From: Angiostrongylus vasorum
Taxonomy: Eukaryota; Nematoda; Chromadorea; Rhabditida; Metastrongylidae
Direction: 5' to 3'
Assembly (NCBI GenBank): GCA_018806985.1
Contig: JADANN010000174.1
Location: forward strand, 3,252,501-3,316,500
Length of the DNA: 64,000 nt
The notes under the pieces were generated by a model. It was not told where the DNA came from. It made no database searches and was given only the letters and a program-made list of their open reading frames with translations. The translations under genes and the position numbers were made by a program. Of this stretch, positions 1 through 13,400 are shown piece after piece (positions within the stretch are counted from its first letter, which is position 1; the number at the start of each line of letters is the position of its first letter).

Positions 1-1413
1 TTTGCGGCAGCTGGGCTTGCTCTATAATTCTTAAGGATCCGGTTTTTGTTCTCTGTTTCCGAAAATTCCAGTTTGAGTAAGTTTAAAATGAACGTAGAAC
101 TTTAGCAAAATTTTGTACCTTCACTAGGAGCAATTAGGCATATCCGCAAGTCAGTCATTTTCTCAATGCCCTCATTTGCTCCATTTGTCGAAAAACTGTC
201 CGTGGTTATCGAGAAAAACTCGTGCTGTCGCCCATATCGATTCATTTCTTGTGGATATAGACAAGAAGCGTTCCATGTAATAATTTGCGCATCTGCGACA
301 TTATTTGATACAGCTGGGTAGTCAGGTAGCGGTTGAAACTTGGTCCATGTTCAGCCATATTTCTTAGCTAGCCAGGCTACTGTAATCTTCACTAGCAGAA
401 TTCACATAAGTTGGTCATTGGAAACCAGAGGAATCTGCAGTGTACTACTGTGTTCTTCTAAAAATACTCTTCGTTTACTTTATAAAAAATCGATGATGGT
501 TTCATTTTGCAGTTCATTATTGTCTCACTGAAAGAGGGCATGTTCAATCATGCAAATGTGCTTTATCGTACGAAATTCTCTGATGGAACGTCTCAAGTTG
601 TTCGAACGACTAACAAATCGTGAATATCCTATATAGGTCTTGTAAATGTGTAATCTGTACGATCTCTTATTATTTATTCCTTTTCTGGTTTTGTATATTT
701 CTAAATTCTCGAAACAAGGACTCTTTCATTTCGTCCCATTTCCCTTCTGGTGTGCGTTCTACGCAGTAAGCTTCCGAGAAGCTTATATCCTGTATTTAAT
801 GAGCTTGATGAAGAAGCACTTCTTTTGAAGTTTCATGTTCTATGTAATGTTAGAATTGAAGTGAATTGAATAAATTGTTTCAATGGGACTTTCTTGTTGC
901 ATTCTAATTGTACTAAATTAAGACGTTACAATGAAGTCTCGATGAGAGCCATGTTACGAGCACTCTGAACGAGAAGTAGTTAAGAGGAGGCAGTGGTTCA
1001 GGTTTCAAATGAGGAGAAGTTTAAACGCACTAGGAAATGCACTGGATCTGTCTCAGCGTAAATATTTACTCCTTGGTAATATCATAACATATATGTATAT
1101 ATAAATATATCACAAATAAAGATTTCACATGACTAGAAAAAGGAGACTTAGAAGTCAAAAAGGAAGTGGCATATGGAATTAGAACAGATTTATCTAGCTT
1201 AAATAAAAACAATAATACACAAAAAGAAACTGTTCCTGATTTTTAACAAGAAAAAAAGCCGACATACTCTTTACAAATGAGCTTAGCTTTCCCATTGGGA
1301 AAATAACAGTAGAATAACTAGAGTGTGTGGAACAGATAATCCTATGTTTCCCACTATTATGATTTAGTCCCGTATCACAGTGCCTTCGGTAGAGAAGTTG
1401 AAGCTCGTTCTTA
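1..1413 (-). other. 3' flank/UTR of mpz-1
   Basis: No gene or repeat recognised. The 3' UTR must begin at 1413 and run leftwards. Candidate minus-strand poly(A) hexamers are ATTAAA at 795-800 and AATAAA at 673-678, both several hundred bases from the stop, and I cannot choose between them. The short ORFs here have no coding character. Confidence 0.4.
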
Positions 1414-1494
1414 CTATTGAGGAGATGTTCGTGGTCGAGCAATTTGTAAGAATAACCGGACACCACTGGCTTTTACGAATGTCACTGCAGAAAG
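1414..1494 (-). CDS. mpz-1: mpz-1 exon 37: last exon with stop codon
   Basis: Acceptor AAAAATTTCAG; 26 codons ([20 protein letters not shown] then PRTSPQ) and a TAG at 1416-1414. The reading completes the last PDZ helix and strand and stops six residues later, so the protein ends almost on its final PDZ domain, as MPDZ does. Confidence 0.92.
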   Translation of the reverse strand, partial: LSAVTFVKASGVRLFLQIARPRTSPQ

Positions 1495-4400
1495 CTGAAA
1501 TTTTTTGAGTGTTAAATACATCTAATAAATCTAATACTAATCCCATTCTCAAATGACTGAGACAAAATACTCGAACCATAACTCGCTAAACTGTGCGTTC
1601 CACAGTTGTGACAGCTCTTTCACATGGCGTAAGTATGGCGTGGATGTAGAGCCCAAAAGCTGAACACAATCAAGTGTTCATTTCCTTACTCACTGTCTTG
1701 GATTCTCTTCTGTCCATTCTTAAAGTGTTCCCATCGATAATCTTCCGGATATCCGTTTAACATCTCGTAAAACACAACAGCTGTGTCTACATACACATCG
1801 TTAACAGTCATCGCGTTTGCTGATTGCCAACGAAGTTCGGAACTATCGGATTCCTCTTGTTAGTTGCGAGAAATGAGGTACTCCTTGCATCACTATTTAT
1901 ACCGATAATGCGTTCAATAAATGCGGTCGTTCTCCCACACTGCTACTACGGATACACCAGCTACTTAATATGGTCGTCCAAAAGTGGTAGTTGTGGTCTT
2001 GGTCCAGGTCTTTTGGTCTTGTTCTCGTCAAAATACCCGCACGTGTGGCAGATCCTTTTTCTAACCTCATTATCGACCAGTACTGTTGCCCTTCCCTCAT
2101 TAAGATAGATTTTTTTTCAACGCTTTTATGAAGAGTTTTCAAACGTCGAACGTCAACTGGTATTATTTTATGAGCTTTAAAGCCACGTCGCAAAAGCTCA
2201 AGACGTTAAACCCACTTACATTAAATTGTAAGACATTGAACCCTAGAGAGAAAAATGTTTCAAATCTTTAGCTTTTTTCACCACTGTGGCGAAAACATTT
2301 GATGAAAGGCAGTCTTTAACGATGTTGTTGATAACGATATGTTCTAAAAACCGACCAAAGTATGCTACTCCCTTAGCTCAAATTTAGAGTCACTTGGAAT
2401 TTCGTTTCTCGGATTTTGAAGCTTCCTCTGAAGAAAACGATAATCTTACTGGGGGAGAGGTAGTTCAGTAGCGTGTAGGAGAAAAGGACAACAGGGACAT
2501 CGATTAGGCAACTCTTTAGACGTATCATGTTGTGGTCGATGTCATTGTAGCAGTCTCCACCAACAGGCGGATTGAGAGTTATTACGAATGGTTTCGATTG
2601 CCATAATGAACACAGACAGCCTCTAATCCTGTTTGCCCGTTCGTCGGTTACATGTTCCGATGTGGAGCTGTTTTGATGTTCCTCGCCGACGATATCTTTG
2701 CAGGACCACGTAACTCGATCCATGCCCGTCACAGCTTGATATTCGAGCGTAAACAACAAAAGCTAGTAGTTCCCCTTATAAACCTAATCCATCTTAGTCT
2801 TCATAAACTTTATGATGTGACTAGTTTCTTTCCTAATAAAAGGCTAACACAATCATGAGCTTTACCACTAAGACCTTGTACACGTAATTCCACCGGCGAT
2901 TTCTACACTAGGTTGCATTTCAGGAATGAAAATAAAGGAGACGAACCTGATCGGTGACGGGCAAAGCATTTACGGCCAGTAATCTGTCTCCGACCTTGAG
3001 TTTCTCAGCTGCAACTGAACCGGGTTGAAGAGACGTAACGAGAATGCCTCTTGATCGCTTGCCGATGCCCATTCCGAGTTGTTGATCGGGAATCTAAAAG
3101 CGAATTACTATTACTACCAAGCACATTTTGCATCAGTTCTGTATACGTTTTTGAAGCGCTACGACGCTAAGACAATGGGCTTATCAGCCCACTTCTGTGC
3201 AAGGAGAATTAAGTGCTAATTGCTTTGTGACGACCTCAGATTTCACATACTTTATAAGTGACTTTTACTTGCGCCAAAGTTATGTTTTAATAGAAGAAAC
3301 ATAACGCGCAAAAAATAGAAATAAGATAGGTGCGATGGAGATGGTGGTTTTTACAATTGTAAGATTTATAAGCAGCTTCTTCAATAAATACTTATTTGGA
3401 ACATAATTGCCGTATACCATTTTTTAGCGTGTGTATTGCAGTTGTCGGAGGCGCCCTGCAATACATGTCGGATCGATGCCCGCGTCCCTGGCCCACCAAG
3501 CCTTCTATCCTCCGGGGTCCACAAATTGGTACTAGACTTGCCTGGGAGTATAGCAGCACTGGCTCGATAGATCGGTACGCCACCGCGAGCTATTGTAAAG
3601 GCCAGGTTTGCATTCAGTCACCTTGAACGATGCTTAATGAAGCCGAATGCATGGCGCATTCCTTAGGGAATGATCAACGCCGAGGGCTCTATCCTTTATC
3701 CTTTTACTCAGCAACAACGAAGGGAAAAATTAAAAACGCGATCTAACCCCGTAGCTTCGCACTGACTTTTGACGTGGGATGGTGCAGTCATCAACCATAT
3801 GCGGACTGTAATCAGCGGTTTTTCCTCAGTGGAAGGGATATAAAAACGGTGGCTTTTTCGAGAAGCTGTTGATCATGTGATTGTCCTTAATAACTGAAAA
3901 GACCGACTATTTACAAACCTCGGCATAGATAGTTGCCAGCAGCAACGACAACAAGAACGACAACGAAGACCTATACCAACCTCGTTGGCTAAACATGATC
4001 AGTTTATAAGATCATATAAATAAGCATGTGATTGCCACTTAGATTTATACTTTTCTGTTTGTGTTATTGAAGTGTTTGGCCTAGTAAACTTCATATCAAT
4101 ATAGTTTTCCAGGCACTGAAGGGGATATTGCCGAAACGTCAACTACTGTTGTGTCCTATGTGTTTTGTAGGAAGTACACGTATGCTGTATAACAACCTCG
4201 CGATTGCTAGGAAAGAAAACGACGCATTTATAATCCAATGCCGAGGTTAACAGAAAGCCGAACCTGTGAATTATTATTGTTATTGTTGTTATTATTTACA
4301 TGATCTGTCATCACATCTATTGTGCGTATCTCAGCACTTGTTGCATTCTATTTGTTTCCCTGGCATGCATCGCCGAAAAACATCCTCGAATATTTCGCGT

Positions 4401-7400
4401 GTAATTCCGGCTATTGCATGAGGACTTCGTCTTCCCTACGAATATCGCAGAATGCTGGTCGAGTCGATTCTCCCTGCACTCATGGAGACAGCCGAGCTAG
4501 GGAGTTCCTACGCGGATTGAGGGAAGGCGTACGATTGGAAGCCGAACCAGAGCCTGCTTCCTTATGGACTGCATCACCACCATTCCACTATCCATCGGCT
4601 CGAATTAAATCATTCCCTATGAATTAAGCGAGTGAATTGCAATGGTTCACATGGTCGCTGGTTGGACTCCTCTGCATAGTCAGCAAAGTGAATTTGTGGA
4701 CAAAAATTGTCCAACAAAAGATCCTTGAAAATCAAAAAACCCGGCGATTGCATTGGTGAAAATAAGCAAATACTCAGTGAAGCCCTCCAATACACATGGG
4801 ATTGATCGCCGCGCCAAAGGCTCACCAAGCCTTGTATCCCTCCGAAGTCGGCAAACTGGTGCCAGACTTGTCTGGTAGGAAAGCAGTACTGACTCGATAT
4901 ATCGGTAGACCACCGCGCTTCATTATAAAAGCCAGATATGCATTCAATCACCTCTAACAATGCTTAGTGAAGTCGGACGCTTGGCGCGAGGGACTGATTA
5001 AAACCTCTATACTTTGTCCTTTAAGGGAATACTCCATCAGAACGATGCAAGTGTTAGGAATAATAACGCTTAATCAGCATTAACCGAAATTCATGAAGGC
5101 AAAATCAGTTAGCAGCTGAACTTACACGTAAATGCGACGACGTTTTTAACGGTGATCGCTAGCCAACGAACCAAATGAAAAAGTGTTAGGGTCTAAATCA
5201 CATGTGAAGTCGGGTCATATAAATGAATGAATTTAAAGCAGTGCTTCGCGTATTAAGTTCTTATGAACCGTAGTGAAGAGATGACTTAAAATTCACGTCT
5301 TTGATCTGGTCTTTCACATGCAATTATTTCTTGAAGTTTTTGAATTCACTTTTTAAAGGCTTAATAGCGTCGGCTGCTTAGATTGTACTCATTCGGAGAC
5401 CACTTCACAACCATTTACAGCATGTCTACCTTTAAATCGTGTGGCTTTCGATGTCAGCATTATTTTTTTAATTTTTTCTAAACATTCTGCAACATCTCCC
5501 AACGGTTTACCGCCTCACCGTGGCTGGGAGGTGTTTCTGGGTGTCGGGCTACGACGCGCAGTGTGGAGATTCATCCCTCCAACAGGGCATACCAAGCTGA
5601 GAAGAATTCCGGCGTTTTCAATAGGAGGTCCAGCTAAGAGTAGACCAATTACAGGATCCACCACCGTCCTCGTATCAAACTAGGCGCTTGGTGGCGAATC
5701 TCCTTTTGATCCACAAGGGCTGCGACTGCCTGTGGTGGTGACGACCTGGGCCAGAGTTTGGCCAGGCTGCCCTCGCAACTCCAAGGAACCACAATGGCTA
5801 AACAAGCAAATCTCCGGAGAATGGAAATTATGTTGAGGCCCGCACAACCAGTGAAGACATCCAAATGTCCAAGTAAGTAAGTAAACATTCTGTATTCAAC
5901 ATTAAGGAAAAGCACCTGTTTAGAACATCGAAAACAAAGCATTTTTTTTGTCGAACGTTTGCATCTATTGCTCTGGCTTTGGTATTCCTGGAGACTTCCA
6001 AGGAATCAATCAGCAAATTTTTTCTGATTATGATTTAATTTCATAAAGGCTGTCGTGAAGATTGGGGTGATAAGTGAGATTATCACGAAATACTATACTT
6101 GGAGCAGCTCTCACAAGATAAGTAATTCAAGGTCCCATGTACGACAACTCTCGATCACATGTGACCCCGACAATTTCGCAGTAGATATTGGGTGGAATAA
6201 CGGTCAAAAATCATACATACTAAGCCATGCGTCGAATGTTTTTTCTTTTCGAATCTCTCTTCTCTTCGCTTATTTCAACTACTTCGAAATGGGGGACTAG
6301 AACAGCCCTCTAAGCCGCCGCATTCTAGCAGAAACTTTCCTCTGTTCGACCAGTAAATACAAACAATAAATTGCACTATGATTTAGTAGCAGAATGAAAC
6401 AAAAACTTGATGATATAGAGTTGAAAATCAAAGAAGGAGAGCCTCCTATTAGGTATTCGACAAACCAGTGCTAATTAAATAGGAAGTGTTCCGGACCCCC
6501 CACCCTCCTCCCCCCCCCCACCCCACTATTCCCAAGGATGGGTTGTATGCAAGTATATAGGTAGTTTTATATTTCATGATACAATTATGTAAACAATTTT
6601 AAAGAGAACCATCTGTTTGACATGTGGAAGTAAATACTACTGTCGAAATAGATGAATAACTTGGAAGTAACGTTTGTAACTTGTGAAACCCACACCCGTT
6701 AACATCCATACGCTACCTTTTTCAGCTCAAGCAGCAACGTGTCGCTTCCTTCTTCATTCAAATCATGCAATAGTTCCACGCCCTGCGAACCACGATCTTC
6801 TTCTGTCAAGCTCCGCTGTGATGTACAAAACCATTTACATGCAAAATTGAATGAGAAATCGAACCAAAAGGTAATTATAAGCAGACCTAAGGACTACTCA
6901 ATCATGAGTGAACATACCATATCGGCACCGCTACTTGGCTCTTCCGTGACTGGCGAAAGATGTGCATCTGAATCTGCCACAGCTTCTCTTTCTGGAGAAG
7001 TATGAGTGATGAGTGGCCGAAGCGGAGGTGCTGGTGGGGGGACATCCCAGCGTTCCGACAAACCTGATTGCCGTGACTCCTCTGTCTGAACGGAGTGATT
7101 CAACGAGGGCAAAATCAAATTTAAAAAGTGTGAAATTGAATTTGACACAAGTGAAAATAAACCCTAAAAATTCCAATGTAAATGTAAAAAAAATACTCTG
7201 ACATGTTTTACGTTACACAAAAAAAATTGTTAATACCGCCATAAGTATGCCAAGACTATAATCTTAACCTTTTATTTGCTGCCTACCATAATTTTTCACG
7301 GCAGGGTATGATGCAAAGGACAAGCACAACGATACTGAGATATTCGCAAAACTTGAACCCAGGGTTAGCGTTAGGTAGAAAACTAGCTGAGAGAAACACA

Positions 7401-10400
7401 AAGACCCTTTGTAGTGAAGAGTGTAACATTCGAGCCCACGGAAAGGGTAATCGTAGTTAGACCTGGCCCGGGGTCCAAGTTTGCGAATATCTCAGCATCG
7501 TTGTCATTGAGATATAAGAAAAACGTGGAACAGATAGAGTAAAAAAATTGGCTGGAAGGAAGGCAAAGCAAGAGCTTTGGTTGATGTGATGAGTACGCAG
7601 TACCTGAAACTCCGATAAGGGTAAATGTGGGTTGGAAGCTCCACCGAGCTTCCGAGTTTTGCTCATATCCCAGCACCCTTGTGGTTGTTTTTCACATCGT
7701 ACCCTGCCATGAAAAAAGAATAGACAGTAAATAAAAGTTAATCCATGTTAATCATCTAGCTTAAAAATATAGGGAGCTACTAGTTAATCCTGTGCACGGG
7801 TCTCCTTAAGCGAACATCGTGACCACACCTCGCAAAGTACGTCACGATCGCAAAAAGAAATCGTCTCAGAATGTTCGTTGTTGCTCTAATTGCAATCCAA
7901 AGTAGACTTTTTCGGGTTCATAACTGTTTTCGAAATGTGAAACGCTGCACGTACATGGTACCAATTAAGTTCACTTTCCTTTTGCAAATAAATAGATCGT
8001 CTTAGAGAAACATAAATACCCGTGGAGTAGTGTGTGACTTGCCGAGCGCAGCCTCTGCAGCTGCATGAACTCGATTTGCCGTCTCGGTGATCTTCCAACG
8101 TCCAACCTGAACGATACACCTATGTTATGCCGTCTGTGCTGCCGATAAAAATCCACTGATTCAAACTTGTTATCCTTCTATTTCTTGATTTGTAAAAAAA
8201 TTGTTGGGACATTTTAATAATTTAAGGCACAATCTAGATATTAGATAGATTACAATGAATGCTTAAAGAAAAAATATACGCGTTTCCCTCATCCATCCTT
8301 TAATTTTTATCACTATTAAATCCCTCTAAACTAAACCAAACTAAACTTAGAAAAATTCAATAGTCATAAAAAATTAAAGAAAGGAATAAGGAAGCGCGTA
8401 TAATTTTGTTTCTTCTCTCCCTCCCAACGATTTACCGCCTCATCATGGCTGGGAGATGTTCCTGGGTGTTGGGCAACGATGTATAGCGGAGGGATTCATC
8501 CCCGGGTAGGGCCAATCAAGCTGAGAAGGAGTCCGGCGTTTCCATCAGGAAACCCTACTAGGTGAGAGTAAACCAATACCAGGATCCACCACCCTCTTGG
8601 TGTCAAACTATTCGAATGGTGAGTGGCAAATCTCCCTCTCATCTACAAGAGCGGCAACTGCCTGTCGTAGTGACGAGATGGGGGCGGACTTTTACCAAGC
8701 TGACCACGGGACTCCAGGGAGCCACAATGGCTAAACCAGCAAAATTCCGAAACAATTTAAATTTTACTGGGGCCCTCACAACCAGTGAGGACGGGCTATC
8801 CAAGTATTCAAGTAAGTCCTTCACTTTCATTCTATATTGGTAGAATTTAAATTATTAACTTGAAATTTCCTGCGCTTTCACAACTCTAATCTTTGGTTTA
8901 TTGTAAGCATTCTATAATAGCTAAGTAGCTAAGAAAATTATTTGAGAAAGTGACATGAAGCAAAGAAGGATTTCTATAATATTTTTGCTACTTTGTTCTA
9001 TAAAGCTACGATAGCTATATTTATCTGTCTCGCTAGGTGAATCTCTGGTTCAGTACGTTCAGGTATTCCCCTTATCCAAAACGATTCTCACTACTTCTCT
9101 TTAATAAAGCAGTAACTTTTCGATCACCTGCTTATCAGCGAAATGAATCGAAATCGACAAACCTTAAGGCAAACGCGTCCGACACAAGTTTTCAGCATTG
9201 CAGCCACATCTTCCTGCATTGAGTTCGCAACATCTTGGCCATTTACGGCAAGAATCTGGTCACCCGTCATTAGCCGGTTGTCCGCTTCAGCTGCACCTCC
9301 TTTCACCACTTCACTCACGTAAACGCCTGGTTCGTTCTTGCGACCCACTAAAATCCACAGAATTTTGTTTGGAGTCCTTCTTATTAAACACCGTTATAAA
9401 CATATTATGTAGGAAACTACGTCGTCTTCGCAAATGAAACAAATCAACCAATCGATCGATTGGCCGATATTAAGGCGATATGAAGACAACCGTGTATTGA
9501 AATATCTATAGAAAATTCATCTTCTTCCTTTCTTTGAACATAAAGGTGATGTGAGATAACATATGAGAGCCAAACGAAGTTAGAAATTTTCTGTCAATAG
9601 GGATTGAGAGTGACCTATTAGGAAGAAAATCAAGGACAGAATAACTGTCTACTCAGTTGGATTACAGGATGCAGAACTCCAAAAAGAAGTTCGACCAACA
9701 ATGATCTATTTATTGTTAAACCAAACATAGGTGATATCTTTTGCAATATTTAGATGGTGCTCCTAAAGCGACTTGTTCCGATCGGTTTGTTTCACGACTC
9801 ACACTAGATTTATCATACCTTGTCGGGAAAAAAAGTGGAAAAGCTTAAATGCTTGCAGTTATCGTTATCAGTTATTAGTTAGTTATTAGTTATTCAGTTA
9901 TTAGTCAGGTATTAGTCAGTTATTAGTCGTTAGTCAGTTATCAGTTATAGTTATGTCGTTATCATGCAGATTGAACGAAGAATAAAAAGGGTCGTTGTCA
10001 CGAGATTTAGTCTGCGCTTTTTTATGCAACAAAAACAATACACTTCAGTCACACTGTGATGCACAATGAAAACTGAATCCCTACATGTGACAACAGAAGA
10101 TGAGATCCAGAGCAGTGATCAGACCGAGATAAACACCCTACACACTTCTCAGGACCGAGTTTGCACGGAAAGACGACAACAGTTTAGTATGTTTTTTGAA
10201 GCCGGTAACAGAGGAAATGATTACAACAAAGAGTAGAATCGCGAAATCAATGAAACAGATCAAAAGCTGCGGCCTGTATAGTCAGGATTCGTGAACAGAA
10301 AATGTCCGACCCCCTGCGTAACAATTCCGGACTATAGGTTTCATACTTATCGCTGTATAAATTGAGCAAATTAGGCTACAAATCCAGCATGTTGCTTCCT

Positions 10401-13400
10401 GCGTAATCAATGGACGTCTCGTCAACAGATTACCACTTTTCACGAATCACGACTACTACGGACTCATAGCACTTCGAAGATATCGTTACTTCAGCATCAA
10501 CTTAGTAGAAAACGTGAATGCTGTGCATTAATTCCCCACTATCAAAGTAAATGCTAAATATAGCTGCCTCCTAAAAATGAAAAACTGACTTAATTGCCAA
10601 GTCCAGACGATCACAGGAAAACAGGTATTATAATGAGAAGGTTTTAAAATGAATCAATGTTGGCAGAGTAAAGAAAATTTATAAAACCAGTTAACTAGAT
10701 GCTTTAATGTCTGTGTTAAACATATTTTACTTTATCGAATGGCCAAATTGTACCTTATCACAGGAAGAGCAAATTGTCGCAAGCACCCTGTACAAAAGAG
10801 GAACCAGGATGGGTACGGCTTTCGAAGTACCATCCGACTTGGTTTTGAATAGGTGCTGCTCGCTAAGCCTTGACTAAGAAGTCCTCGTCCCATAAGGAAA
10901 TTCAGTAAAATGAAAAAGCTCGTAAGAAAATGGATTAAGTGATGAGTTTTGTGGAAGAATGAGAGAGAAACGAGGAGTTTTCTAGAATTCTAAAGAGAAG
11001 GAAAGAGAGCGCCAACCAACTTTAAGTATCCATTTCGCAACAATATTTCGAGCCGACAACGATGCCGCTGATAAGCTGATAAGTTTTGGCTATCTCTAAA
11101 TGATGTCGACTTCTGCAGGGTGGGTTGTCCGGAGGAAAACAAGTTATCATCACCGAACAATTACTATCAACAACAACACCGCTCCTGTATAAAAGACCAC
11201 CGTCGATTGATGCTCCCCATACAAGCGGTGCTCTCCTCACTGGATTCGATTCTATGCGACAACGAACACCCACATCGAGAGTACGAATTGCTGTGAACCA
11301 TCGACTCGGATCATTGGCTCTGAGGAAGATAAAGACGTCGAAAAGTTGGCATCTCTGTTAGCTTATCAATAAAAGAATATATATGTATATCCATTTCGTT
11401 TTCAGTTCTTGGATTGGGCCATGTTTGACGCGCTCTGGAGCCGAGACACGACATAATACGTAAAACAATTTTGCTTCCTTTGCTAACGAACGAACACATG
11501 AAGATTGAGAAAGAGCTTGTATTTGAGTATTAGTTTCAACAATTACGCAGCAGTTCTATAGCAACTACTTGATATCTTTATGAGAAAAAAAACGGTTCCG
11601 CAAAAAGTCATTTTGTTGGAGGTCAAATCACCCACCAATGCTCAGTCCTAGCCCACGTCCGGGTTTCTTCACTAATTCAACTTCAAATATGTTGTAGATC
11701 TGTGTGGGGTCAAGCAGGCTCAGCTGTAGATTCACGTCTCGATAAATGAGAAGTCGAACCTTCGGAGGCGTTCGACGTAGGGCAGAGATCGCCTGGTCAT
11801 GTGTTACGCCACGAAGTGAAAAATTGTTGACCTAAAATAAACCCTGCTCCGTAAGCGAACCAAAAAAATTATTCGAAAAGAGCATTTCCATCAATTATTG
11901 GGATTACTTGATAATCTCATACGGGAAACCACACAGTAAACGACGAAAAAGCCAATTAGGCAAAACGTCGACTATCGTTTATCAATGAACATATTTGAAA
12001 GGATGTCACCGCAATTTGCTTCCTTCCACAAACATCTAATCGCAAGTCTGATGAAATTTGGCGTTTTGCATAAACAAAACCTCTAAGAATTCAATGAAGT
12101 GATCAAATATTGTCAATCAGTCACAAGGATGCAGAAATATGAGCGAAACGCGCAACCTCAGTTGAGCTTCGAACCAGCGATTACCCTTTCCGGGGATCAA
12201 GTGTTATCCACCATGTCAACTAAGGATCTTGCTTTGGCTTCCTCTCAGCCACTTTTATAATATACCGATGCCATCAGCAATCATCCATCAACGAGAATGA
12301 TCTGGGAAGCGCAAATCGGCATGGGGGCCAGTTGAGCTGAAGTTGCAGTCGAAATAGTAATGCCCCAAATTTTAATGTAGAAAGTTAAAACATGGCTGAG
12401 AGAAAGGCAAAGCAAATGTGGTATGGTATATAGCACCTGAGTCCCTTTAAGGGTAATCATAGGTTCAAATGCTAATTCAGATTTCAAGTTTTGCTTATTC
12501 TTCAACATCCAAGTAACCAAAACCCATTTTAAGTAACAGTCGAAATAGAAAGCCATAATTAACACCTTTAGCGAGTACCACCTTGATTAGCCAACGAGGA
12601 ATGAGTAAAAGAAGACTCGTATGATACTCAGCAATAGCCAACTGATATTATAGTTAGATATAAATGTGCGATAAAAATCAGACAATATAGAACTAACATT
12701 ACTCATCGCACGAAAACAGTTCAACCCTCAAAACCGAGAACATTCCCTTTTCTCAATATCTTAAAGACCTCAGTACCACTTCTAGTTCAGTCTCTTAAAA
12801 ACTATGTATTCATCGTAAAATAATATCTACTATTTAGGTATCGTCCACGGATTTCCCCCCATGAGGGATCTCGAGCCGATTAGTCGCGATGCTACGTGGC
12901 GCGTCCCCCAGGTGGCGGATAGGGGGTTAATCGAGGACCAAAAGCAACCTTTGCTTCCCTGAGACGCAGATGGATCCAGGGGATGAACTCCCCTGTTTCT
13001 GCTGCGCAGATTTGGCACATACTTTCTGTATTTGCTAGGGCGTATTCATGCATGCATGTGGGGGTGCGTTCTTGTATTCCACGAGCCAATTCGGCCAAAA
13101 TCCTGAAACCAAGGGACAGGGAAGTGTATTAGGAGTTAGAAGTCGCCTCCAACAAATAGCTCCACGTCCACTCTGGGAGAGCCTGGCAAGCTACCCGTGC
13201 GTATACCCAACCCCCACGTTCAGAGCCCAGCACCCAGCAACCTATACGTGGGTATCAAAAATGCTAAACACAGTAAAAAAAACGGGTCTCATTCCCTGAC
13301 CCCCGAAAGAGCCCCCAATTTCGCAGCGTTGGGTAGGACGAGTACGGAGAGGCTGCTCAAAATCTCAGGGCCAATGGAAGCTGCCTGGATCTCGAAGAAC

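Noticed and set aside
8039..8040. Second GC-AG or early GT donor for exon 33 (CTCGGCAAGTCAC resembles exon 18)
   Set aside because: The phase would not fit exon 34, whereas the later donor CCACGG|GTATTT joins it in frame.
9859..9965. Short regular repeats as a CRISPR-like array
   Set aside because: Units are 7-11 bp with no spacers, in a eukaryotic intron; a simple tandem repeat.
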